From: CAYFMH01 sp964344165 | Lineage (GTDB): Bacteria; Patescibacteriota; Gracilibacteria; UBA4473 | Reading direction: 5' to 3' | DNA: 19,354 nucleotides | Assembly (NCBI GenBank): GCA_964344165.1 | Contig: CAYFMH010000028.1 | Span: 1 to 19,354 of the forward strand | Shown: one piece after another, positions 5,041-11,202 of the stretch | How positions within the stretch are numbered: the first letter of the stretch is position 1 | How the letters are laid out: each line of letters opens with the position of its first letter | Program-made: the position numbers and the translations under genes | Notes under the pieces: model-generated | What the model was told of the DNA's origin: nothing | Database searches by the model: none | Seen by the model: the letters and a program-made list of their open reading frames with translations, nothing else

Positions 5041-6042
5041 ATGAAACACATAGAACTTGCCCACGGAAATGGCGGACGAGAAATGCAGGAATTTTTGCAG
5101 GGATTTTTGGGAGACTTTTATCGAGGGGATTGGGACAATTGTGCAAACGACGGAGCGACTTTTGCCCTGCCGAGCGGGGATAATCTTTGCTTCACGACCG
5201 ATAGCTACGTGGTGAATCCCATCGAATTCCCGGGCGGGGATATCGGGCATCTGGCTTTCTCCGGCACGGTCAATGATCTAGTGGTGATGGGGGCAGAGCC
5301 GATGGGGATTTCCTTGGCTTTGATCCTAGAAGAAGGATTTGATCAAAAAATTTGTTCAAAAATTTTAGCCTCCATCAATCAATTATCACAAAAATACAAA
5401 ATTCCTGTCGTTACGGGAGATACCAAGGTTATGGAAAAAGGGGCCATCGACCAGATCGTGATCAATACATCCGGAGTGGGACTGGTGAGGGAACCTTTAA
5501 CACAAAAAGTAGAACCGGGGGACAAAATTATTTGTTCCGGTGGGATCGGAGAACATGGAGTCGCGCTCCTCTCTCAGCGTTTCGACTTTCAGACAGAAAT
5601 TTTATCAGATTCGAAACCCGTAGTGGAAGAGATGCAGGCGATTCGGGATTTGATCAAGATGGCCAAGGATCCGACTCGAGGTGGTTTGGCCGCTACTTTA
5701 AACGAAATTTCATCAGATCAGGGAGTAGAAATCGAGATACAGGAGGACAAAATTCCGGTAAAAAAAGCGGTTCGATCAGCCTGTGATATGCTTGGTATCG
5801 ATGCATTGGAACTAGCCAATGAAGGAAAGATCGTTTGCATCGTTTCAGCCGAGAATGCAGAGGAAGTGGTGAAAAAGTTACAAGAATTTAACCCGAGGGC
5901 GGGAGTTATCGGACAGGTAAGTCAAAAATTACAAGTTTCAAATGACAAATTACAAATGAAAGGAAAGGTTATTTTAAAAACGAATCTGGGATCGCGGATA
6001 CTCGGGATGCCGTCGGGGCAGATTGTGCCGAGGATTTGTTAG
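5041..6042 (+). CDS. hypE: Hydrogenase maturation protein HypE
   Basis: HypE dehydrates the thiocarboxamide on its own C-terminal cysteine to thiocyanate, supplying the CN ligands handed to HypC-HypD. The protein is 333 residues and ends in PRIC, leaving the modifiable Cys as the last residue, as the mechanism requires. Other marks are HGNGG (9-13), TTDSYVV and PGGDIG with GTVNDL in the N-terminal ATP-binding domain, SGGIGEHG and DPTRGG in the second half. Near the end, SQKLQVSNDKLQMKG is an extra segment compared with the usual short turn before the KVILKT strand, and its DNA looks like intergenic low-complexity sequence. Its stop overlaps the stop of the convergent membrane-protein gene once that gene's frameshift is corrected. 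Confidence 0.96.
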   Translation: MKHIELAHGNGGREMQEFLQGFLGDFYRGDWDNCANDGATFALPSGDNLCFTTDSYVVNPIEFPGGDIGHLAFSGTVNDLVVMGAEPMGISLALILEEGFDQKICSKILASINQLSQKYKIPVVTGDTKVMEKGAIDQIVINTSGVGLVREPLTQKVEPGDKIICSGGIGEHGVALLSQRFDFQTEILSDSKPVVEEMQAIRDLIKMAKDPTRGGLAATLNEISSDQGVEIEIQEDKIPVKKAVRSACDMLGIDALELANEGKIVCIVSAENAEEVVKKLQEFNPRAGVIGQVSQKLQVSNDKLQMKGKVILKTNLGSRILGMPSGQIVPRIC

Positions 6043-6675
6043 ATCTCTAGGAGCTCTGGTTGTTTTGCTTTTTTAAGTTCTTTTTCTGTTGGTTGATAGA
6101 CGAGGTAGTGAATATCTCCTCCCATTGGGGTGAGATTATCTTCATCTTCAGGTGGTTCTTCGGGAGACAAAAAGGGAATCAACTCTATCACTTTCTTCTA
6201 GATCTCCTTCCATCGGTTGCCAATCGAGTTCTAGGTCTGCTTCGCCGGTTCCTAATTCCCAATTTTCAGGGACTTGAAAAGCTTCTTCTCCATAGAGTGG
6301 ATTATAATCATAGTTATAATCTCCTAAATCCTCTGGGCCTTCACAGTTTTCTCTTAGAATATTGTTATTAGGTTCTGCAAGGTGGTAAAAAGATGGAACT
6401 CCAGTTTTTGTATTTCTTCTCATGCCAACAACATCTCCATTGTCTTCTCGGTAGATTTCGTCGCATCCCGGAAATTTTCCTTCTGGGAGTGGTTTTTCGT
6501 CAGCTAGAGCAGCTGTAGCCCACACAGAAGCACTCACAAAGGCTACAGCTCCTAATAAAATCCAATTTCTTTTTCTTGCTGATCGAAAAGATTCAATTTC
6601 TTTGTCCGGATCAACTCTTTCTGGAAGAATAGCAAAGTAACCGTAAGGTTTAGTGTTGACTGTTTCAGGAGACAT
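6039..6675 (-). CDS. Single-pass membrane protein with an apparent one-base frameshift
   Basis: From the ATG at 6675 the frame runs to a TGA at 6148 (175 aa): about 37 polar residues, one transmembrane helix (about 38-58), then an acidic extracytoplasmic region. The family is unknown. After the homopolymer at 6169-6173 the next frame continues in the same acidic style (SPEEPPEDED, then DIHYLVYQPTEKEL and KKAKQPELLEI) to a TAA at 6039-6041, which overlaps the hypE stop. The whole span is 637 bp, one base more than a multiple of three. Removing one T from the coding-strand T5 run joins both parts into about 211 residues. This is either an assembly error, a real mutation or a +1 recoding site. 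No Shine-Dalgarno. Confidence 0.65.
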
Positions 6676-6740
6676 TTGAACTTTTTGAAATAATATTTAA
6701 AATATGCATACTTGAAAAACCAAAAAAGTCAATATTTTTC

Positions 6741-7055
6741 ATGTCTTTTTTTCCCAAAATCAACGAATCCTTCATTTGCGCTCACTGTGGACATCAAAAT
6801 GAACCAGCGCCCAAGACCTGTCGAAATCACTGTCAGAAATGCCTCTGTTCTCTACACGTGGATCGGGATACCCCAGGAGATCGACTCTCTGAGTGTGGAG
6901 GTTTATTAAAACCAGTAGGGATTGAAGTGCAGGGGAGCGAGATGCAATCAATCCTTTTTCAGTGCGAAAAATGTGGGAAAATGGGAAAAAATAAGATTGC
7001 GGAGGATGATGATAGGAAAAAGCTTTTAGAAATATTTGAGGAAATGCAAAATTAG
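6741..7055 (+). CDS. RNHCP-type zinc-binding domain protein
   Basis: A 104-residue protein matching the RNHCP family by its signature: CRNHCQKCLCSLHVD (27-41) followed by PGDR (45-48), C52 with GG, and a later CEKCGK pair (75-80). Nine cysteines plus histidines (C13, C16, C27, C31, C34, C36, C52, C75, C78) suggest two or more structural zinc sites. The molecular role of the family is not known to me; nucleic-acid binding is plausible. The canonical RNHCP is RNHCQ here. It stands alone, rightward, divergent from the membrane-protein gene at 6675. Confidence 0.8.
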   Translation: MSFFPKINESFICAHCGHQNEPAPKTCRNHCQKCLCSLHVDRDTPGDRLSECGGLLKPVGIEVQGSEMQSILFQCEKCGKMGKNKIAEDDDRKKLLEIFEEMQN

Positions 7056-7325
7056 AGCAATGATTAATGAGGAATGAATAATGAGTAATAAAATTCCAAA
7101 TTCCAAAAATTAAATAACAAATAATTAGGAATGTGAATATTTAAAAAAGCTTGCGAAAATTAAGATTATTTGTACATTTTTCTCACCCTGAGGAGTGAGT
7201 TAAAAATACAAAATTTAATCTACAAAGTTCGAAGCTAAGGACAGATTGAATTTTGAGAGGAGGAGGTTGCGAAAGATGTGAAATTTTGCGAAGCGAAATG
7301 AAACATGTGCAGCCACCGACGACGA
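7056..7325. other. AT-rich spacer upstream of tRNA-His
   Basis: No gene is evident. 7060-7135 is built from iterated words such as AATGA, AATAA and TTCCAAA. CTAAGGACAGATTGAA...TTTTGA at 7235-7255 resembles 18912-18934 upstream of tRNA-Trp. Confidence 0.4.
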
Positions 7326-7401
7326 GGCGAGCGTAGCTCAGTGGTAGAGCAGCGGGTTGTGGTTCCGCTGGCCGTGGGTTCGATTCCCATCGTTCGCCCC
7401 A
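7326..7401 (+). tRNA. tRNA-His (anticodon GTG)
   Basis: The acceptor stem is GCGAGCG (7327-7333) with CGTTCGC (7391-7397). The D stem GCTC/GAGC, an anticodon stem with loop TTGTGGT and a T arm with TTCGATT are all present. The anticodon GTG reads histidine codons. The His-specific extra G at -1 (7326) pairs with C73 (7398), and CCA is encoded at 7399-7401. Confidence 0.97.
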
Positions 7402-7727
7402 GAATCCTACGTCATTAATCACTGTGGGCTCCATAGGGTCGACCTGTCCTGGTTCTCCGCCAAAGTATGACAACTCAACCCAAAACTACGAAGGCCGGAC
7501 GAAGTCTCGCCTGTGAGACTAAAAAGGACGTAGCGGGAAGCTTGGATTTATTTTTTATGTAAGCGTAGGAGGGAGACCTGTGGGGTCCATGGTGTGCATT
7601 TTAGCTCCACAATCCTTCTCTTATTTTCCTAAATTTTTGCGGAATTATGGAGTCTGCAGTGGATTGGTTTGGGAGAGATCGTGAGGGGTGGGTGTATTTG
7701 GAGTGGGAATAATAATTTGGGAATTTG
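7402..7727. other. Non-coding stretch of unclear content
   Basis: No convincing gene and no tmRNA, RNase P, SRP or 6S signature. There is a small hairpin, GTCTC...GAGAC (7505-7520), and two similar words of about 15 bp (CTGTGGGCTCCATAG near 7422; CTGTGGGGTCCATGG near 7580). Confidence 0.3.
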
Positions 7728-7856
7728 TAAGTTTTCACATCTGTAATTCAGTAGATATTCAAAAGGTAATTCCAATTCCTCTCCATCCTTAAACCTGTCC
7801 CGAGTGCTCGGGACGAGTTAACGTTATCGTCCTTAACTGGAGGGTGTGAAAACTTA
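7728..7856. other. Long inverted-repeat structure with competing inner hairpins
   Basis: TAAGTTTTCACA (7728-7739) and TGTGAAAACTTA (7845-7856) are a perfect 12-bp inverted repeat. Inside, CTCCA/TGGAG (7781-7785/7838-7842) can extend the stem. The core can form either GTCCCGAG/CTCGGGAC (7797-7814) or GGACGA/TCGTCC (7811-7816/7827-7832), which share bases and exclude each other. It lies just upstream of the promoter of the next gene. Confidence 0.6.
7797..7814. repeat. CCCGAG palindrome, copy 1
   Basis: GTCCCGAG TG CTCGGGAC, an 18-bp hairpin of the family also found at 15235, 18961 and 19205. Confidence 0.65.
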
Positions 7857-7869
7857 CGAAGCAGGAAAA

Positions 7870-7897
7870 TTGACAGATTACAAAAAATACTTACTAT
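7870..7897 (+). promoter_or_regulatory. Promoter of the PEP-synthase-like gene
   Basis: Perfect TTGACA (7870-7875), 16 bp, TACTAT (7892-7897). Transcription would start about 4 nt before the ATG at 7908, so the message is probably leaderless. Confidence 0.6.
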
Positions 7898-7907
7898 AAA
7901 AAATATT

Positions 7908-9272
7908 ATGAATAATTCTTTAAGAAGCAGTATCGATGAGCTTGGGGGAAAACATGGTTTTCTCGAGTGGGGGAGAGACAATGGTCTTTCTGACTTTTTA
8001 GTTCCGCAAGAGATTTTAACTCCTGGAGAAGCATATTCTGAAAAGGTAGCGCAAAGAGTTTTGCGAGCGATGGAAGCATTTGGAACTGGGGAGGTTATCG
8101 TCCGAACGAGTGAAAAATCTGACTGGGAGGGAATGGTAGATACCATGCCGACAGAAGTTTGTAATCTTCGAGAATTGGCAGAGGTAGTTGAGCAAGTTCG
8201 AGAACAATGTTTTGATCCAGATTTGATAGCTTATGCGGAAACTGAAGGATCTGATTATGATCCAGGGAGGGTGACGGTTTCCATCGCTCCGTACATACCA
8301 CAGCCACATGGAACTCTCACTGAGCATCCGAATCAGCCAGGGGTTAGTTTGATGGATATTTTTACTACGAAGCCAGTTTCATTGGATGAAATAATACTCA
8401 AATCCGATATTCCATATCATATATTTGGAAGGTATTCTGAAGGCAAAATGGTGTCTATTTCTCGTACCGATAAATTTGATTTTCAAGGAGAAAAAGTTGA
8501 TGAATTTGATCTGAGCTATGCTTCGCTTGTAAAAAATATTTTACAGTTACAGTTGGTTGTTCGACTTGTTAATTTTATTCGAGAAAAAGGAATTGATTTG
8601 GATGATGAGGCTTTGCAGTTTGAGTTTGGTTTTCATCCAAAAACAAAACAACCACTTCTTTTTCAGAGCAAATTTTTTGCTAAAAAACAGCTTTCTGATT
8701 TTCAGTTGGATGAAGCAGATGGATTTTGTGAAGAAGGATCTCGTATTTTTGGATTCACTCATCCAGAAGGGATAACTCTTCCTATTGCAAAAAAAGAATC
8801 TCGTTCTGAGGCGATAAGAAAGGGAGAGTTTAAATTTGCTCCTCGTCAATTAAAAATTGAGGGAGATAGAATTATTTATGTTGATACTGGAGAAGAAAAA
8901 AAATTTGCTGAAGATTGGATGAGAGATCACCGGGTGGAAAAAATGCTAGCTGCACAAGGAAAATCACAAGAATTAAATTGGGTGCCAAGAAATGAACCGT
9001 ATTTACTTGCGCCAGAATGGATAACAAATCAGTTATCGTTGAGTGAAATTGCCCCAAATATGTTGGGGTATATTCCGGGGGCAAAAACAGCGGGATCGCT
9101 TTCTTTGGCTCATCAAAATACTCGGTTTGTACAAGCGACTTTAAAGAAAGATGGTTTTTCTATTCTCAATAATTTTGCACATAGACGATTTCCAGAAGAA
9201 AATGACGAAGAAGATTTGATTCCTGCAAAAATTACTTGTGATGGACGAGCTTTTCGGATTGAAGCTGTTTAA
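7908..9272 (+). CDS. Protein resembling the ATP-binding part of PEP synthase / PPDK
   Basis: A 454-residue soluble protein. Several stretches follow the order of pyruvate phosphate dikinase / PEP synthase N-terminal domains: EVIVRTSEKSDWEGMVDT (62-79) resembles the VRSS...FAG...DT segment, RVTVSIAPYIPQPHGTLTEHP (121-141) the VQ...GV.FT..P segment, and LQFEFGFHPKTKQPLLFQSKF (237-257) the end of the ATP-grasp fold. Near the C-terminus AGSLSLAHQNTRFVQA is reminiscent of the swivelling phosphohistidine domain, with a candidate His. These are visual similarities only. It lacks the PEP/pyruvate barrel, so it may be a stand-alone phosphotransfer or dikinase-like enzyme, or a degenerate relative. It has a strong promoter and no Shine-Dalgarno. 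Confidence 0.7.
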   Translation: MNNSLRSSIDELGGKHGFLEWGRDNGLSDFLVPQEILTPGEAYSEKVAQRVLRAMEAFGTGEVIVRTSEKSDWEGMVDTMPTEVCNLRELAEVVEQVREQCFDPDLIAYAETEGSDYDPGRVTVSIAPYIPQPHGTLTEHPNQPGVSLMDIFTTKPVSLDEIILKSDIPYHIFGRYSEGKMVSISRTDKFDFQGEKVDEFDLSYASLVKNILQLQLVVRLVNFIREKGIDLDDEALQFEFGFHPKTKQPLLFQSKFFAKKQLSDFQLDEADGFCEEGSRIFGFTHPEGITLPIAKKESRSEAIRKGEFKFAPRQLKIEGDRIIYVDTGEEKKFAEDWMRDHRVEKMLAAQGKSQELNWVPRNEPYLLAPEWITNQLSLSEIAPNMLGYIPGAKTAGSLSLAHQNTRFVQATLKKDGFSILNNFAHRRFPEENDEEDLIPAKITCDGRAFRIEAV

Positions 9273-9408
9273 ATTATTTCTTCCTTTTTGCTTTTACAAA
9301 AAAGTTTAATGCGATTTTAGTGTTTAAAGTTGCAACTTTTTTTATAAAAAAGATTGACATTTTTTTTGTTTTGATAAATGATGATTGTATTTATTAATCC
9401 TAAATATT

Positions 9409-10035
9409 ATGACACTTGAAATGGGTGACGGTGATTTCGTTTCTGGTCGCATGGAAAAAAGAGAAATGGCGGAAGAACTTCTTCAGAGTGTAATGCAGGG
9501 ATTAGATGAAGATTTAGGTTCTCTCGAAGAACAAATAGCTACGGCAGGAAGGGAACTAGACCGAGTTTTTCTTTGGAGTAAATATAAAGAATGGGGAGCA
9601 CTTTTGGAAGAAAAGTTAGAAGAACTAAGAAAAGATAATCAAGGAGCTCAAAAAGTGCAATTACAGCTTGTAGATAGAGAAAGTGCAAAATGTTTAGTAG
9701 CTGAAATTCTAGGAAATCCATTTATGTATGATCATTGTATTAATCTTACAGCCCCAGAAATTGCAGGAGTATTTCATCCAGATGATGAAGAGGAAATAAG
9801 TGGAGAATTTTTGTCTCCATTCCTTTTTATACAGAAAGAAGATGGTGAGATAGAAGGAATTATTCCTCATGAAATTTTCCAAGAATTTCGCCATTGGACT
9901 CTTCGATTTCCTTCTAAAACCTCAGCTGGGTTTAGATTGCTGTCATTTAAACTTGTTCAAGAAGAAGGAGAAAATGAAACAAGAATAGTAAAATTAAAAA
10001 CGGATACCCAAGGAGCCGTTGCTAGTGCAGTGTAG
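9409..10035 (+). CDS. Hypothetical protein with N-terminal coiled coil
   Basis: A 208-residue acidic soluble protein of a family I do not recognise. Residues 15-75 are heptad-like and charged (many Glu, Leu, Arg) and probably form a coiled coil; the rest looks globular. I chose the ATG at 9409 over an upstream in-frame TTG (9385), because the extra residues are encoded by the AT-rich leader and a TTGACA -35-like box lies at 9354-9359. The next small gene starts 23 bp after its stop, suggesting one transcript. Confidence 0.65.
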   Translation: MTLEMGDGDFVSGRMEKREMAEELLQSVMQGLDEDLGSLEEQIATAGRELDRVFLWSKYKEWGALLEEKLEELRKDNQGAQKVQLQLVDRESAKCLVAEILGNPFMYDHCINLTAPEIAGVFHPDDEEEISGEFLSPFLFIQKEDGEIEGIIPHEIFQEFRHWTLRFPSKTSAGFRLLSFKLVQEEGENETRIVKLKTDTQGAVASAV

Positions 10036-10058
10036 TATTTTGCTTTGTAATTTAAAAA

Positions 10059-10286
10059 ATGACAGATTTAGCAACAGAAGAATTTGCTTCAAGTTATATG
10101 CAAGGTTTGGTTTTGCAAGAAATAACTCGTGCTGAAATACAGATGATTGTTGCCGATATCTTGTTGTTAGTAGATCAAGTTGAAGACGAAGAGACGAGAA
10201 ATGGTCTGTTAAAAATAGCACGAGAGATGGCGGAAGTAAGATTAAAATTAGGGTGGAATATTGAAGAACGAAAAAACATGTTTTAA
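10059..10286 (+). CDS. Hypothetical small helical protein
   Basis: A 75-residue, mostly helical acidic protein (DLATEEFASSY at the N-terminus, LGWNIEERKNMF at the end) without known motifs. It lies 23 bp downstream of the previous gene and is probably co-transcribed with it. A chain of hairpins begins about 45 bp after its stop. Confidence 0.5.
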   Translation: MTDLATEEFASSYMQGLVLQEITRAEIQMIVADILLLVDQVEDEETRNGLLKIAREMAEVRLKLGWNIEERKNMF

Positions 10287-10500
10287 AGACGAATGTGGTT
10301 TGACCTGGAGCGAATCTGGTTTGTGTTTGGGACATAAAATAATGTCCGGAAGGCAAAAAATGACGTTTGTGACACGAAGTTGGTTCGTGTTGGGAACATG
10401 ATTTTTATGTTCGGAAGTCTTATTTTTTATCTCTCAGTCGAGTTTTTCGACTCAACTTCTGAATAAATTTGCCAAAGCTAAGTCCAAAAAGACTTAGCTG
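10287..10500. ncRNA. Chain of five hairpins, candidate structured RNA
   Basis: Perfect short stems occur in series: 10330-10335/10342-10347, 10372-10378/10384-10390, 10394-10399/10407-10412, 10436-10441/10447-10452 and 10476-10484/10491-10499. The first and third share a frame, GTGTT...GGGA(A)CAT-loop-ATGT(C/T)CGGAAG, with a compensated C/T change in the stem, so they look like a duplicated unit. It follows the gene ending at 10286 and precedes a promoter at 10632. It could be a 3' element, a regulatory RNA or a terminator cluster; no known class is recognised. Confidence 0.45.
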
Positions 10501-10631
10501 AGCGTAGGAATTTTGAAACTCTCGCCACCGTTTTTATGACTTTTTGGAAAAAAACCGAAAAAAACTTTTTCTCTGAAATCGCTTATTTATGCGGTTAAAT
10601 TCGATAGGTGTGAAAAATTACTGAAAAAGCA
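10501..10631. other. Spacer after the hairpin chain
   Basis: Homopolymer-rich spacer (runs of A and T) with no gene seen. Confidence 0.3.
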
Positions 10632-10659
10632 TTGACAAATTTGTTAAAATAGTTATAGA
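10632..10659 (+). promoter_or_regulatory. Promoter of the repeat-protein gene
   Basis: Perfect TTGACA (10632-10637), 16 bp, TATAGA (10654-10659), about 36 bp before the ATG at 10695. Confidence 0.55.
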
Positions 10660-10694
10660 GAATTTGTTATTTATTTTCCTAAATTTTTAAAAAA

Positions 10695-11075
10695 ATGGAA
10701 ACTCAAGATGATCAACTGAAAGCTATTAAAGACGCCGAAAAGTCAATAACCCTAGTGCAGCAATTTTTGGATACGGGAATAGGAGACGGTCCTAGTCATT
10801 TAAAGTGGGCTCGAGAAGCCATCGAAACAGCAGCCAGCCAAGGAGTAGAAGTGGGTGATTTGCAAAATCAAGTGAAAGAAATGGTAGTGGATGTTTTCAA
10901 GAAGAACGCCGAAGAGGCAATAGCCCAAGTGCAGCAATTTTTGGATACGGGAATAGGAGACGGTCCTAGTCGTTTAAATGGGGCTCGAGAGGCCATCGAA
11001 ACAGCAGCCAGCCAAGGAGTAGAAGTGGGTGATTTGCAAGCAAAACATGATGCACTGGCAGAACAAATCCAGTAA
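10695..11075 (+). CDS. Small protein made of two near-identical internal repeats
   Basis: A 126-residue acidic protein, predicted helical and soluble, of unknown function. Two copies of a 37-residue unit (QQFLDTGIGDGPS...AREAIETAASQGVEVGDLQ) are separated by 21 residues. The DNA copies, 10755-10865 and 10929-11039, are 111 bp each with only a handful of mismatches, so the duplication is recent. Changes are His to Arg, Lys-Trp to Asn-Gly and a silent Glu codon. It has its own good promoter and no Shine-Dalgarno. A repeat helix-hairpin binding protein is conceivable but not shown. Confidence 0.65.
   Translation: METQDDQLKAIKDAEKSITLVQQFLDTGIGDGPSHLKWAREAIETAASQGVEVGDLQNQVKEMVVDVFKKNAEEAIAQVQQFLDTGIGDGPSRLNGAREAIETAASQGVEVGDLQAKHDALAEQIQ
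10755..11039 (+). repeat. Tandem 111-bp duplication inside the gene (offset 174 bp)
   Basis: 10755-10865 and 10929-11039 are nearly identical, including third codon positions. Confidence 0.9.
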
Positions 11076-11134
11076 AAAATTAAAGTTGGGGTAAATTTTC
11101 CTAACCTCTTCGGCAAAGTTGAGAAACATCGCCT

Positions 11135-11177
11135 TCCGCCTTCGTTAGTTTTAAAAAAAATTACAAACTACGGCGGA
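11135..11177. repeat. Dispersed hairpin repeat, copy C
   Basis: TCCGCC and GGCGGA arms around the TTCGTTAGTTTTAAA...ACAAACT core. It lies downstream of clpC and of the repeat-protein gene, in a convergent intergenic position where it could help end transcription from both sides. Confidence 0.65.
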
Positions 11178-11202
11178 CAAGACAGGAGAGTTTTGAAGAA
11201 AA

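Noticed and set aside
7183..7473. Minus-strand ORF over tRNA-His with ESNPRPAEPQPAALPLSYAR
   Set aside because: This is the well-known spurious peptide produced by antisense translation of a tRNA gene; the real feature is the tRNA.
7402..7727. tmRNA, RNase P, SRP or 6S RNA
   Set aside because: None of the conserved core sequences of these RNAs is present on either strand.
9385..9408. Upstream TTG start for the 208-aa hypothetical gene
   Set aside because: The extra residues come from AT-rich leader sequence close to a promoter-like box; the ATG at 9409 is preferred.
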